Source of the DNA: Stomoxys calcitrans | Lineage: Eukaryota > Arthropoda > Insecta > Diptera > Muscidae | Assembly: GCF_963082655.1 (NCBI RefSeq) | Contig: NC_081554.1 | Location: 126,951,453 to 127,015,452, forward strand | Length of the DNA: 64,000 bases | Reading direction: 5' to 3' | Shown: in pieces, positions 24,775 through 37,324 of the stretch | Layout: each line of letters starts with the position of its first letter | Position numbering within the stretch: the stretch's first letter is position 1 | Notes under the pieces: generated by a model | What the model was told of the DNA's origin: nothing | Seen by the model: the letters and a program-made list of their open reading frames with translations, nothing else | The model's database searches: none | Position numbers and translations under genes: made by a program

Positions 24775-25700
24775 GTTGCCTGTTATTTGTTTTGATTACT
24801 TTAGTCATTTTTTAGAAATTTTGTTGGAAGAGATGATTTTAATTTGTGGAATATTGCTGTATAGAAGCTACCTGGTCCATCTATTGGTATACATTTCGAA
24901 ATGTGGCCGAGATAGCTCGAACATTTTGTTATTCCTCTAATAATGTGCATATGACTGGCATGGCCTTTTGTATCTACATTCAAAGAAGAAAGGTTATGGA
25001 ATGTAAACGTTCAGTAGTGATTATAAACATCCTCTGAGAAGTATATATACATTTGTATTTATTTTTTCTTCTTACATCCCTTCCATAATTAAACAGGAGT
25101 TATTTTCAGCAAACAACAGACTTTTCAGCAGTTAGCCTGCTGCTCCGAAATTTCAGAACTACTGCTGCAATAGCAGAACTACTGCTGCGATGGCAGAACT
25201 ACCATTGCAATGGCAGAACTACTGCTACAATAGCAGCAAAATTAATTACTAATAGTCAGCAGACAGTGTTTGTTCAGCAAACTTTTTTATATGAGTGCAC
25301 TCATTAATAGAATGCTCATGGGCAAATTTGAAATTGCATCTATAAGTCTGAATGACTACCCAAAAGCACCAAAAATATTGAACTCCCACTGCAAAAAGAT
25401 GAATCTCCAATCAACATTTCCCGAAAAAAAAGCAGTGCTGTGAGCGTGCGATCAAAGTTATGCAAGACTTACACAACTTCTGCCGCAACAAGGATAACCT
25501 CCCACTAAGATTCATCCTCTCCAATGACAATATGAATATTTATGTAACTTCTTTGTGTGTTTGATGACCCCATGCAATGTTTCATACATATGGCTTTAAA
25601 GATTGCGTTCAACTATATTATAACTACTTTCAGTGACTTCAAAAAATAGCCCAAAATGCTGCAATAACAATTTAAAAATTCTTTTGAGTGTGTGTGTTTT

Positions 25701-27027
25701 TTTTTATACCCTCCACCATAGGATGGGGGTATACTAATTTTGTAATTCTCTCTGTAACACCTCGAAACATGCCTCTAAGACCCCATAAAGTACACATATT
25801 CTTGATCGTCGTGATATTTTAAGTCGAAATACCCATGTCCATCCGTCTGTCCGTCTGTCCGTCCGTCCGTCTTAATGTCGGCACGCTAACTTTTGAAAGA
25901 TTAAAGCTAGCTGTTTGAAATTTTGCACAAATATTTCTTATAGGTGTAGGTCGGTTGGGATTGTAATGGGCCAAATCGGTCCATGTTTTGATATAGCTGC
26001 CATATAAACCGATCTTAGGTCTTGACTTCTTGAGCCTCTTGGGGGCGCAATTCTCCTCCAATTTGACTAAAATTTTGCACGTAGTGTTTTGATATCACTT
26101 CTAATAACTGTACTAAGTATGGTCAAAATCGGTTCATAGCCTGATGTAGCTGCCATATAAACCAGTCTTGGGTCTTAACTTCTTGAGCTCTTAGCGCAAT
26201 TCTTATCCAATTTGGCTCTAATTTTGTATAACGTGTTTTATTATGACTTCCAACAAGTGTGATGAGTTTAATCAAAATCAATTTATAACCTGATATAGAT
26301 GCCATATAAACCGATCTTGGGTCTTGACTTCTTGAGCTTTTAGAAGGCGCAATTCTTTTCCAATTTGGCTGTAATTTTGCACGTGGTGTTTTGGTATCAC
26401 TTCCAATGTTTGTGCAAAGTATGGTACAAATCGGTTTATAACCTGGTATAGGTGCCATATAAAACGATCTGGGATCTTAACATCTTGAGACGCCAGAGGG
26501 CGCAATTATCATCCAATTTGGCTAACATTTTGCGTGAGGTGTTTTGATATGACTTCCAAAAACTGTGATGTGTATGGGGCAAATCGGTGCATGACCTGAT
26601 AAAGCTGCCATATAAACCGATCTGGCATCTTGACTTCTTGAGCATCTAGAGAGAGCAATTCTCATCGGATTTAGCACAAATTTTGTACAGAGGCTTCTCC
26701 CATGGCCATCAATATACGTGTGCAATTTGGTCTAAATCGATCTATACATCTCCCATATAAACCGATCTCCCGATTTTGCTTCTTGAGCCCCTACAATGGG
26801 CAATTCTTATACGAATGGACTGAAATATTACACAATGTTCTGCATTCAATTCATTTCTGGTCCGCATCGGACTATAACTTGATATAGCTCCAAAAGCATA
26901 ATAGTCCCTATTCATTATTATTTGTTTGCCTAAAAAGAGATACTGCGCAAAGAACTCGACAAATGCGATCCATGGTGGAGGGTATATAAGATTCGGCCCG
27001 GCCGAACTTAGCATGCTCTTACTTGTT
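25701..27027 (-). repeat. Family A dispersed repeat, divergent copy
   Basis: Starts 'tttttataccctccaccata' and ends 'agcatgctcttacttgtttt', with 'attcggcccggccgaactta' at about 26992. The internal units have drifted more than in the 8.4 or 61.8 kb copies, suggesting an older insertion. Confidence 0.85.
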
Positions 27028-28319
27028 TTTTATCGAATCACCTTATGAGTCAGATTTTATATAACCATGAATAAAAGGTCATCCAAATACGAATCTGGGA
27101 TATAAGGTTGTAAAAAAGTCATCACCCTTATGCACATATAATTTTTTGACTGGGGTATAATTTTAACAACAAATATTTACGGTTGTGGATTAAAACTTAA
27201 AAAATTTTTGAAGCAGGCTAAAGCCTCAAGAAATTTCAACCAGGATGCGAATTTTTCGATTTTTTCTCATTCGAGACGAGCTCAATGATAGGTGCAAAAT
27301 GATGGGGTATCGCCCTCAAGTGTTTTCACTTCTACTTCCCTGTTATGGTTTTTGTTGACATATCCACACGCCTGGGTTCTAATCGCGCCTCGAACATAAA
27401 AAAATGTTCAAAGTTGGTTACTCCGTCACCATCTAAAAATTCGATTCGAAGTGTCGCTCAGCGGCCCACCATTGAATCTCGGCGAAAAATGGTTTGATCA
27501 TTGAGCTAAAACTTTTATAGGACTATGGTCATTGATGTGAGCGAAGTACCTCCTGTCCCTTAAGGATTGTTTGGAGGAAATTTTCAAAAATATTTTAAAT
27601 AAGAGGCTTCCCGTGTTAAAAAGCGACAGGATATTTGTGACTTCGAAAGAAAACCTCAAATTTAAAACAGGGTCAATACATAAGAATGCAAACAGCGTCC
27701 ACTTAGAGCCTTTTCTCGTTAGGCACTAGGTGGTATCACGTCACTAGTTACGATCCATAAAATAATAAATCGAAAAGTATATACAAATAATTTGTTCCCA
27801 TATGGCTCGACATATGCCTTTGTCCAACTCATGCAGAAACTGTCTTAGTCAAAAAATCTACCGCAGAGGGGAAGTGGTTGGAGGGTTTGTTGTATTTTGC
27901 AGTCTGCTTCAATTTTCTTTCAATAAGTATGCAATTTTGGAATATATATGGCAGTTTTCTACCAATTACATAGTTGACCCACCCGAGTGTCGACCTGCGC
28001 TCGTTAAATATTGTATTGTGAATTTCAAGAAAAATAAATTAAATGATTTCATTCGAAATAATTATTTTAAAATGTAAATTAAACAGGGTGACCATTTCGG
28101 CCTTTTTAAAAGTTTATCAGACTAACAAGCAAAACATGTTATTAAAAGACAATTTTTAATTTTTAGATTGAATTTAAATAGAAAACTCTTTTTATTTAAA
28201 TTCAATCTTTAGAAAAAACATCATTAAAATGTTGTTTTTCGGAACAAGTGTCTTTGAAGTAAAATCTTTACTTTTTTGGTTTGTTAGGCTCGAGGTCATG
28301 ACAATTATTGAATTATTGA
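27028..28319. other. Unassigned stretch with one hairpin
   Basis: No gene supported. A 16-bp perfect stem occurs at 28165-28180 (AGATTGAATTTAAATA) and 28193-28208, with a 12-base loop. 'cgcctgggttctaatcgcgc' near 27371 resembles a decayed tRNA B-box region, but not enough remains to call a SINE. Confidence 0.45.
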
Positions 28320-30008
28320 ACAATTAAAAAGGCAATAAGTTCGGCCGGGCCGAACTTTGGATACCCACCACCTAGGGTATATATGTAAACCATCTATCAT
28401 CAAAATCCGATAAAAATTACGTACCTTATGTCCCAAAGCAGTTATATCGAAATATGTTCCGATTTGGACCAACTACTTATAAGTACAAGTCATTGTTCAA
28501 TGGCGTATAACAAAATATTGGTCTTTTTAGCAGCTATATCTAAAAATAAACCGATCTGAACTATATACGACACGGATGCCAAAAAGCCTAATATAAGTCA
28601 CTGTGTCAAATTTCAGTGAAATCGGATTATAAACGCGCCCTTTATGGGGCCAAGAATTTAAATCGAGATATCTGCCTACATGGCAGCTATATCCAAATCT
28701 GGACAGATCTGGACCAAATTGGCTAAGGATGTAGAAGGGCTTAACACAACTAACTTTCCCAAATTTCAGCAAAATCGGATAATAAATATGGCTTTTATGG
28801 GCTCAAAACCTTAAATCGGAGGTTCTTTTATATGACAAATCTGAACCGATCTGGACCAAATTGGTGAACGATGTCGAAAGGCCTAACACAACTTACTGTC
28901 CTAAATTTCACCAAAATCGGATAATAAATGTGGATTTTATGGGCCTAAGACCCTAAATCTGAGGATCGGCCTATATGGCAGCTACATCCAAATCTGGACC
29001 GATCTGAGCCAAATTGAAGAAAGATGTCGAAGGGCCAAATTTCAGCAAAATTGGACAATAAATGTGGCTTTTATGGGCTTAAGACCCTAAATCGGCCGAT
29101 CGGTCTATATGGGGGCTATATCAAGATATAGTTCGATATAGCCCATCTTCGAACTTAACCTGATTGTAGACAAAAAAAGAATCAGTGCAAAGTTTCAGCT
29201 GAATGTCTTCATTTTTAAAGACTGCAGCGTGATTTCAACAGACAGGCGGACAGACGGACGGACATGTCTAGATCGTCTTAGATTTTTACGCTGATCAAGA
29301 ATATAAAGGGTGATTTTTTTGAGGTTAGGATTTTCATGCATTAGTATTTGACAGATCACGTGGGATTTCAGACATGGTGTCAAAGAGAAAGATGCTCAGT
29401 ATGCTTTGACATTTCATCATGAATAGACTTACTAACGAGCAACGCTTGCAAATCATTGAATTTTATTACCAAAATCAGTGTTCGGTTCGAAATGTGTTCA
29501 AATTTTGACAAATTTTGTTCAGCGATGAGGCTCATTTCTGGTTGAATGGCTACGTAAATAAGCAAAATTGCCGCATTTGGAGTGAAGAGCAACCAGAAGC
29601 CGTTCAAGAACTGCCCATGCATCCCGAAAAATGCACTGTTTGGTGTGGTTTGTACGCTGGTGGAATCATTGGACCGTATTTTTTCAAAGATGCTGTTGGA
29701 CGCAACGTTACGGTGAATGAACACATTTCGAACCGAACACTGATTTTGGTAATAAAATTCAATGATTTGCAAGCGTTGCTCGTTAGTAAGTCTATTCATG
29801 ATGAAATGTCAAAGCATACTGAGCATCTTTCTCTTTGACACCATGTCTGAAATCCCACGTGATCTGTCAAATACTAATGCATGAAAATCCTAACCTCAAA
29901 AAAATCACCCTTTATATACTTTATAGGGTCGGAAATGGAAATTTCGATGTGTTGCAAACGGAATGACAGAATGAATATACCCCCATCCTTCGGTGGTGGG
30001 TATAAAAA
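28320..30008 (+). repeat. Family B repeat interrupted by a 607-bp palindromic element
   Basis: Starts with 'aagttcggccgggccgaact' and 'ggatacccaccacctagggt'; ends 'ccttcggtggtgggtataaa'. Internal units with 'ccaaatctggaccgatctg' and 'ttatgggcttaagaccctaa' recur at 134-153 bp. The conserved 'gatcaagaatatatatactt' segment is split at a TA by the element at 29306-29912. Confidence 0.85.
29306..29912 (+). mobile_element. 607-bp palindromic mariner derivative, copy 1
   Basis: Flanked by TA (29304-29305 and 29913-29914). The left arm 29306-29500 and right arm 29718-29912 are 195-bp inverted repeats, starting AAGGGTGATTTTTTTGAGG, with no mismatch that I could see. Each arm carries the start of a mariner-type transposase ('MNRLTNEQRLQIIEFYYQN'). 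The 217-bp centre carries a catalytic-domain piece in plus orientation ('LFSDEAHFWLNGYVNKQNC' through 'CTVWCGLYAGGIIGPYFF'). It therefore arose from a coding element by deletion plus inverted duplication of the 5' end. The open frames of 107 and 139 aa are chimeric by-products, not genes. The element is non-autonomous. Confidence 0.92.
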
Positions 30009-30622
30009 CTGGTGTTTGTGTTTTTGGTAATTGTTTTATTGTTGAAAAATCCAATATATCGAAAACCACCGGTTTTTTTTCATTAGATAATTTTAAATGC
30101 AATACATTTCTTTTGACAAAGTAAATCTTAATCTTTGTATAGAAAAAAATGCATTTTCTTATTGGAATTGTGTCCTGATTAGACCAATGGGTTTGGCTTT
30201 TGTGTCGATTTAAAATAGAAAAGCAAAATAAAAAGACTTATGAAACAAGTTGCACCGAAATGTAGTATCGAAAAATTCATTGAGTAGACGAGATAAGTCC
30301 AAAACTGGACTAAAGTTCCTCTTCAAAGGATTTGTCAACGATATTAAGTCTTCAGAAAAAAAAAGTTCATTTAAATTTAAAAGAATTTTTTTTTTAATTT
30401 TATCTTTAGCAAAATTTTTATAAACATTTGGTATTACAAAAAAAATATTAAAAATGTTGTCTTTAGAATAAATTATAATGAAATAATTTTGAGGGGGTCC
30501 AGCCCTATTTGAAGTCGTTTTAAAAAAATTTTGTTAAGGTAGGAATTTTATTACATTTTTGTCTTTATGAAAAATAATTTGGGACGGTCCCGACCTGAGT
30601 AAAATTTTGTCTTTATAGAATT
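30009..30622. other. Unassigned AT-rich stretch
   Basis: No gene. From about 30340 to 30600 it has loose repeats of 'aaaattttgtctttagaa' type, like the longer array at 57.6-58.2 kb. Confidence 0.5.
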
Positions 30623-33519
30623 CTAGCTGGACAGGGCCCGCACCGCTGCGCCTTACTTCACTCTCTTATTTTGTCTGAGCCCTATATATTAGCACTGTCA
30701 GGAAAAAAAGTCATGTTTGGTGGTGATGGTATGGCGTTTTAGATATTTCGCCGCGATGTGGATATCATATTGGTACTCTACTCCCAAATTTCTTACATTA
30801 AAGCCTTATATTGCTATGGTCGGTGAATATGTCCGGTAAAAGGATGTTTCGTGATTCGTGCTCTAGTCTCAAATACCTTTCATTTGAGCCTAATATTGCC
30901 ATTATTAGTCTATATTTCTCTATTTAGACGTCCCACCTTAAATAAGAATATCAAATTTTTGTTTTCGCGTTATTATAAACAAACTAAATTTTGCGTAAAT
31001 CGATGCACCCATCTCCGAGATCTTGTGTTTTGGTGTGGATTGGAATAGCCAATCGCTTTGCCAGGAAAGTGGATATCAGAATCATACTCTACTTCCAAAA
31101 ATACATTTGAGCTACATATTGCTATAGTCGGTATATATGTGTGGTTCAGGGGGGGCTTTATGAGATGAGTCGTCGCTGAAACACTTGGCCGTAAAACAGA
31201 TATTAGATTTGAGCGCCTTTTCGCCATAACCTACAAATATGTCCATAGGAGGCAAACATTGCCGGTTTGAGGGGAGTTTAGGGGACGGACCCTGAAGTGA
31301 TATTATTTTGTTCGAAGGTGGTGATCAAGATATTCAGGGCTACAGGTCTCGTTCAGGTCCACACTAATAAATTTTTTTTGTAATGTTTATCTACATTTAA
31401 AATCATATTTCAAAGCTACCATTTGGGATACCACATTTTTAAAGATCCGTATAGTCTCCTGTGCCTATCCCAATTTGAGGGTAAAAAATGTACACCCCTA
31501 TCAAAGAACTTTTATTGCTGTTCTATTCTATCCTGATCGGCCTTCATTTATTATTTTTCCCTACACCACTATTGTGGGTATTATAACTTTGTGCAGTTCT
31601 TTGTTTGATTTGGAAAAAATTCTGACCAGACTTAGATATAGCTCCCATTTATATATTTCATCCGATATGGCCTATTTAGGCTGTAGAAGCCACAATTTTA
31701 GTCCGATCTTTACAAAATTTTATACGAAATGTTTTATTTGACGTTCTAATATGTGTGCACAATTTCATAAAAATCGGTTCCAATTTAGATATATCTCCCA
31801 TATATATCTTTCGTCCGATATGGCCTTTTAAGACTATAGAAGCTGAAATTTTGGTATGATATTTATAAAATTTAGTGTGAGGTGTTCGATTTGACGGTTT
31901 AGTTCGTGTGCTAAATTTTATCAAAGTCCGTCTAGATTAAGATATATGTAACTTCCATATATATATATATCATATGATATTGCCTTTAACGCTCTAGTAG
32001 CCTCAATTTAAGTCCTATCGTAAGAATATCTTACAAGGATCAATTCAATATGTCAATAGGTATGTAAAATTAAAATCTGACTATATTTCAACATAGATTC
32101 CATGCATTAAAAGTAGTACGAAGACACGGTGGTGTAGGGTATTATATAGTCGGTGCTGCTTTTTATTGGGAGTAGACCGTCGGTCCCCCCGATGCTATGA
32201 CCCAAAAGACGAGATCTACATGTCCGGCTGACCGGTAGAACGTAACTTAAACACATGAATCCTTATATCAAGATAAATTTCGAATTCTAATGTCATAGAC
32301 CTTTCCTTAAATTCCCATATTATCCCGAACAACACGTTCTATTGAAGGGTATTTAGTGGGTGAGCCGATCCCAGACTCGGTCCCAAATGTATATATCAGT
32401 TTCTTTGTCATTTCTCAAAGATCTTTCATTTTACACACACTTTTTGACGTTGGACATTCAAACCGTTTTGGGGGTTTTTGGGGTTGGAGAAGCCCCGTAG
32501 TTGCCTTGCATCAAATTCTTATTACAGATGTACACTCAACTTCTAAACATCTTTCCTTTGATACCCATATTGTCCCAACCGGTCAATATGCCCTGTTGAG
32601 GGGTTTTTGGGGGGTGGGAGCGCCTCAAAAATCAAGGAATACATTTTTATATTAGCTTTTTACTATACTTTATAATACCTTCTATTTGATATCCATATTG
32701 TCCCAATCGGTTAGGATGATGTCCTGCTGGGATTTTTGGGGGATGGGGAAGCCCCTCGGACCCCAAGGAATAAATTTTTAAGTCAGATTTGTATTCTATT
32801 TTGCCCAATTGCCCTATTGCCCAAAATGGTAAAAGTGTCCTGTTGTGTGATGTTTTTGGGGGCGAAACTTAGGCTGCGATTTTTATGCCATGTACGTCCT
32901 CTACTCATAAATACTTTTCATTTGATACCCATATTTTCCCAATCGGTAAATATATGGGTTTTGGGGGGTGGGGAGGGGTGGGCGCCTCAGACACCAAAAA
33001 ATAAACTTTTTATTTCAGATTTGTGTTCTACTTTTAAGTACCTTTCATTTGACACCCATATTGCCCAAAGCGGTGAAAGAGTCCTGTTGGGCGGTATATT
33101 TGGAGGTGGGGGACCCCCCCGAACACTTAGGATGAAATTTGTACACCAAGTTCGTACTCTACTCTTTAATATTTCTAGTTTGATACCCATATTGTCCCCA
33201 TCGGTAAACATGTCTTTTCGGGTAGGATGGGGCGTCCCCCCAGGTTATTTGACCCCAAAATTTTATACCAATTTCTTGTTTTCAGATACCATAAGGCGGC
33301 ATACAAAATTTCGCTTAAATCGGAGCACTCATCTCCGAAATCTGGCGTTTATGAAAATTGGGGTAAGGGGGAGGGTGCGTCTCCCCTTCAGATATCAAAA
33401 AATGTAGTACCCTATTTGCACCGGGGGCTCAAACTCTTCCATCTGTGAATCTGTGAATTTCATAAAAATCGGTTCAGCCGTTTTTGAGTCTATACGGAAC
33501 AGACAAACAAACTAACAAA
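30623..33519 (+). repeat. Family D repeat block, plus orientation, composite
   Basis: Starts 'ctagctggacagggcccgca', close to the 14.2 kb family D start, and ends with 'cggttcagccgtttttgagt' and an ACAAAC-rich tail. The middle (about 31380-32165) is a different repeat (family C). From about 32280 on, units with 'tttggggggtggg' and 'ttcatttgacacccatattg' form a diverged subfamily. The 223-aa frame at 32736-33407 is repeat-derived. Confidence 0.65.
31380..32165 (+). repeat. Family C repeat fragment
   Basis: Has two or more units of about 165 bp containing 'gatatatctcccatatatat', 'cgtccgatatggccttttaa' and 'cacaatttcataaaaatcgg'. It ends near 'agggtattatatagtcggtg'. Only one copy is seen in this window. 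Confidence 0.5.
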
Positions 33520-35218
33520 CCCCCTAAATCGGACATATTTACCGACCATAGCAATATGGGACTCAAATGAAATGTATCTGTGAATAAAATACGAATCTGA
33601 TATGCAAATTTAGGACAAAGTTTCTGGGGGTCCATCCCTTCCTCAAAATACTCCCCAAACAGGACTTATTTACTGATCAAAGCAAGATGGTGCTTAAATA
33701 AAAGGTATTTGAGTGTAGAATACGAATCTAATATCCAGATGTGGGACCAAGTGTTTAGGGGGCCGCCCATCCCCGAGATCATACCCCAAACCCCAAAGAA
33801 GACAAATTTACGACCAAAGCAATATGGGGCTCAAATGAAAGGTCTTTGGAAGTAAAGCACGAAACTGATATCGATGTTCGGGAAAAGTGTCTATGACGCC
33901 ACCTCACCCCCATAACACCACCCAAATAGGAAGTATTTGCTGACCATTGCAATATGAGGCTCAAATAAGAGGTATTTTAGAGTAGAACACGAATCTGATA
34001 TATATTTTCAAAGCCAACTCACGGAGTGGCTCCCCATCCCCCAAAGCACCCACCAAACTGGTCATGTTTGCCGACTATGAAAAAATGGAACCCAAACGAA
34101 AGGTATTTGAGAGTAGACCACGAATATCAGATTAGGGATCAACTGTCTAGGGGACGTCCCACCACCATAACAACCCCCAAATCGGACGTATGTGCTCACC
34201 AAGACAATTTGGGTCTTCAAGACAGTGGAGCTCGATATTTATAGATTTAGGGCCCATACCCCAAACCGGACATATCTGCTGGCTTTTGCAATAAGGGTAT
34301 GGTATCCAATTGATATCCAATTTTGAAGTCAATGCCAATATGTAGTTCATATAAATGATATATGGATATATGAGAATAGAGCACGTTGCTGATATATTTT
34401 CCGGGCTTAGTGTTTGGGGGACCACTCCAGTCCTCAAAACACCCCTAAATCTGGTAAATTTACCGACTATGTCAATGTGGGGCTTAAATGAAAGTTATTG
34501 GGGAGTAGAGCAAGAATTGATACTCACTTTCGCGACCAATTTTCTAGTCTACCCCTTTCCCAAAATACCCCACAAACAGCAAATTTTTACTGACCAGAGC
34601 AATATGGGGCTCAAATAAAGCTATTTGGGAGTAGAACACGAATTTGATATCCAAATGTAGGACCATGTATTTAGGGCATCACCCCTTCCCCAAACAACTC
34701 CCAAAAGGTAAACCTTTTTTGACCATGCCAATATGTGGTTCAAATGAAAGGTATTTGAGTTTAGAAAACGAATTTGATAAACAATCTTGGGCCATATGCT
34801 TGGGCAACGCCTCATCCTGTAAACTCTCTTCAAAACCAATAGCAATATGGGGTTTAAAAAATGGTATTTAAGAGAAGAGCACGATGCTGACATTTTTTCA
34901 AAACCAAATGTCTGGGGGACCACCTTACCCCCGAAAGCACCCCTAAGTCAGACATCATGAGAATATCGGGCTGACATAAAGTATTTTAAGAACGGAGTAC
35001 ACCTTACATCCAAACTTAAATTCGTAGACCAATAAAGATCATATGGGATTCAGATAAAGACACTTATATTGTTAAACTGTTTGTCAAGTGATATACTATA
35101 TTCGTAGCATGGTATTTTACTAAAAGCTCTTTAATAGTCGAAAATAAATATTGCAAGGAAAATTTTGTTCCATATAAAGTAAAAGAAGGCGCAGCGGAGC
35201 GGGCCCGGTCCAGTTAGT
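33520..35218 (-). repeat. Family D repeat, minus orientation
   Basis: Inverted relative to the preceding block and abutting it. It ends 'gcgcagcggagcgggcccgg' then 'tccagttag', the complement of the family D start. Internal units of about 130 bp are rich in CCCC tracts. With 30623-33519 it forms a large, imperfect head-out inverted pair. Confidence 0.75.
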
Positions 35219-35580
35219 TTAGAATAAATTGAATTAAATTTTTTTCCGAGGGGGTTTAACTAAATCGGAACCGATTTCTATAAATTCACCAGAAATATCG
35301 GGAGTCATAAGAGAATCTTTTGTGCCAAATTTCGTGAGAATCGGCAAGTAATTGACCAAATTATTGTTGCCATATTACAAGAAGTAAACTTTCAACGTGT
35401 GCCTATGTATTGCAGCATACACATTTATAGGAGTGCCATCCGTTCATTCATCTGTTTTTGCGCTATTTTTTATTTTGGTATTTGTCAAGCTTTATTTTGC
35501 TTTCTATTCTAAATAGAAGCAAAATCAAAGCCTATTGGTTTCAACTGGACAAAAAAAAATCATTTTGTATAAATTTTGTA

Positions 35581-36199
35581 TACTTACCACAATATGATGG
35601 GGGTAACACCATGAAATATTCGTCTAAGACCCATAAAGTATATAAATTGTTGATCGTCTCGACGTTCTGAGTCGACTTAGCCATGTCCGTCCGTCTGTCG
35701 AAATCACGATAGCGGTCGAACGCGTAAAGCTATTCGCCTGAAATTTGCACAGACACTTACTATTGATGTAGTTCGTGGGAGATTGAAAATGGGTTGTATA
35801 GGTGCAAATTTATATAAAACTCTCATATAAACCGATCTCCCGATTTGACTTCTTGAGCCGAGTACGGTCTAAATCGGTCTATAACCTCATATAGCTCACA
35901 TATAAACCGATCTCCCGATTTGACTTCTTGAGCCCCTGGCGAAACATTTTTCGAATTGTAATTCTTCGAGCCTTCGCCCGTTCGTTATGTGTATGGTTTA
36001 AATAGGAGTCAGCATGTTTCGAAATATGTAGACTCTCTATTTGGACTTAGTTTCGACAATCTTCTAAATACCAGATCATTAATAGTTTTACATACGATTA
36101 TTGTGGAAATTATGGAATAAAATTATTGTGGAAGCAGAATCCATGGTAGTGGGCTCCCAAGATTTGACCCGGCCAAACTTAGCATGATTTTACATGTTT
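35581..36199 (-). repeat. Degenerate family A repeat
   Basis: Recognised by 'gaaatattcgtctaagaccc', 'gccatgtccgtccgtctgtc' and 'gatttgacccggccaaactt' at the far end. Both terminal motifs are eroded. Confidence 0.7.
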
Positions 36200-36298
36200 T
36201 TAAATGTTATGATTTACTTTTGAAAAATTTCTGAGAAAACTGTTTGGGCGTTTTTAAATTCATTCATTTGTTTAAAAGTTATATCGGTTAGAAAATTA

Positions 36299-36905
36299 AA
36301 GGGTGATTTTTTTGAGGTTAGGATTTTCATGCATTAGTATTTGACAGATCACGTGGGATTTCAGACATGGTGTCAAAGAGAAAGATGCTCAGTATGCTTT
36401 GACATTTCATCATGAATAGACTTACTAACGAGCAACGCTTGCAAATCATTGAATTTTATTACCAAAATCAGTGTTCGGTTCGAAATGTGTTCATTCACCG
36501 TAACGTTGCGTCCAACAGCATCTTTGAAAAAATACGGTCCAATGATTCCACCAGCGTACAAACCACACCAAACAGTGCATTTTTCGGGATGCATGGGCAG
36601 TTCTTGAACGGCTTCTGGTTGCTCTTCACTCCAAATGCGGCAATTTTGCTTATTTACGTAGCCATTCAACCAGAAATGAGCCTCATTGCTGAACAAAATT
36701 TGTCAAAATTTGAACACATTTCGAACCGAACACTGATTTTGGTAATAAAATTCAATGATTTGCAAGCGTTGCTCGTTAGTAAGTCTATTCATGATGAAAT
36801 GTCAAAGCATACTGAGCATCTTTCTCTTTGACACCATGTCTGAAATCCCACGTGATCTGTCAAATACTAATGCATGAAAATCCTAACCTCAAAAAAATCA
36901 CCCTT
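36299..36905 (-). mobile_element. 607-bp palindromic mariner derivative, copy 2
   Basis: Same length as the copy at 29306-29912 and, by eye, the same sequence in opposite orientation. TA flanks lie at 36297-36298 and 36906-36907. The frames read from the two copies are identical over 139 and 107 aa. Such similarity points to recent movement or gene conversion. The insertion is in a stretch with no recognised feature. Confidence 0.92.
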
Positions 36906-37094
36906 TATTATTGCTAAAAAGCTTGAATCCTGACAGTATGGCAACCCTGAATTACACCGACCTAGAATTACGAATGCACTAAAAACTGCCAAAAAAGACA
37001 ACTTTTTTTTTTCAGAAAACGCCTTATATATCGTTATGAAGTAATTATTGTTTTGACTTAAATAAACTGACTAATAGTAATCGACTAACTAACT

Positions 37095-37324
37095 AAATTT
37101 TCCATAGACATTCCATTAAGGAACAATAGAGAGTCCTCTCATATCAATGAGTGCAGTCCGATTAAAGTTGTAAGCTCAATGGTAAGGGACCTCTTGTTTA
37201 AGGCTAGACCGAACGCCGCATAGCGGCACCACTTGCTAGAGAAGTTTTAACAAGGCAAGCTACCCCACAAGTGTAGCCAACGGCATCATAGGCGGACTTG
37301 CTAACCTCTGCGACTCGGTGGCCT
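37095..37324 (-). repeat. tRNA-derived SINE, degenerate
   Basis: On the minus strand it starts with 'cgcagaggttagcaagtccg' (A-box region) and ends with 'ccttaatggaatgtctatgg'. The B box is damaged. Body motifs such as 'gttcggtctagcc' and 'cattgagcttacaac' match the other copies. Confidence 0.65.

Larger units (their letters stand above)
22530..25272. mobile_element. Long inverted-repeat (foldback-like) element, nested
   Basis: The two ends are inverted copies. The left end starts CAAACCCTGTCTGCTG then 'aatattagtagttaattttg'; the right end reads 'attaattactaatagtcagc' then AGACAGTGTTTG. Inverted similarity continues inward. 'gccatgccagtcatatacac' near 22830 pairs with 'atatgactggcatggc' near 24950, and 'tttcgaaatgtataccaatg' near 23570 pairs with 'ttggtatacatttcgaaatg' near 24885. 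The outer parts are rich in CTGCTG/CAGCAG-type sequence. The left arm is interrupted by a family B copy, and the centre holds a second family B fragment and an RTE-type LINE fragment. No clear target duplication or transposase is visible, so the superfamily is unknown. Confidence 0.65.

Noticed and set aside
29380..29838. 139- and 107-aa frames in the 607-bp elements as genes
   Set aside because: They join an inverted-repeat arm to a transposase fragment in an artificial order and cannot be a functional transposase.
32736..33407. 223-aa open frame as a gene
   Set aside because: It lies wholly in G-rich family D units and repeats itself with the unit period.
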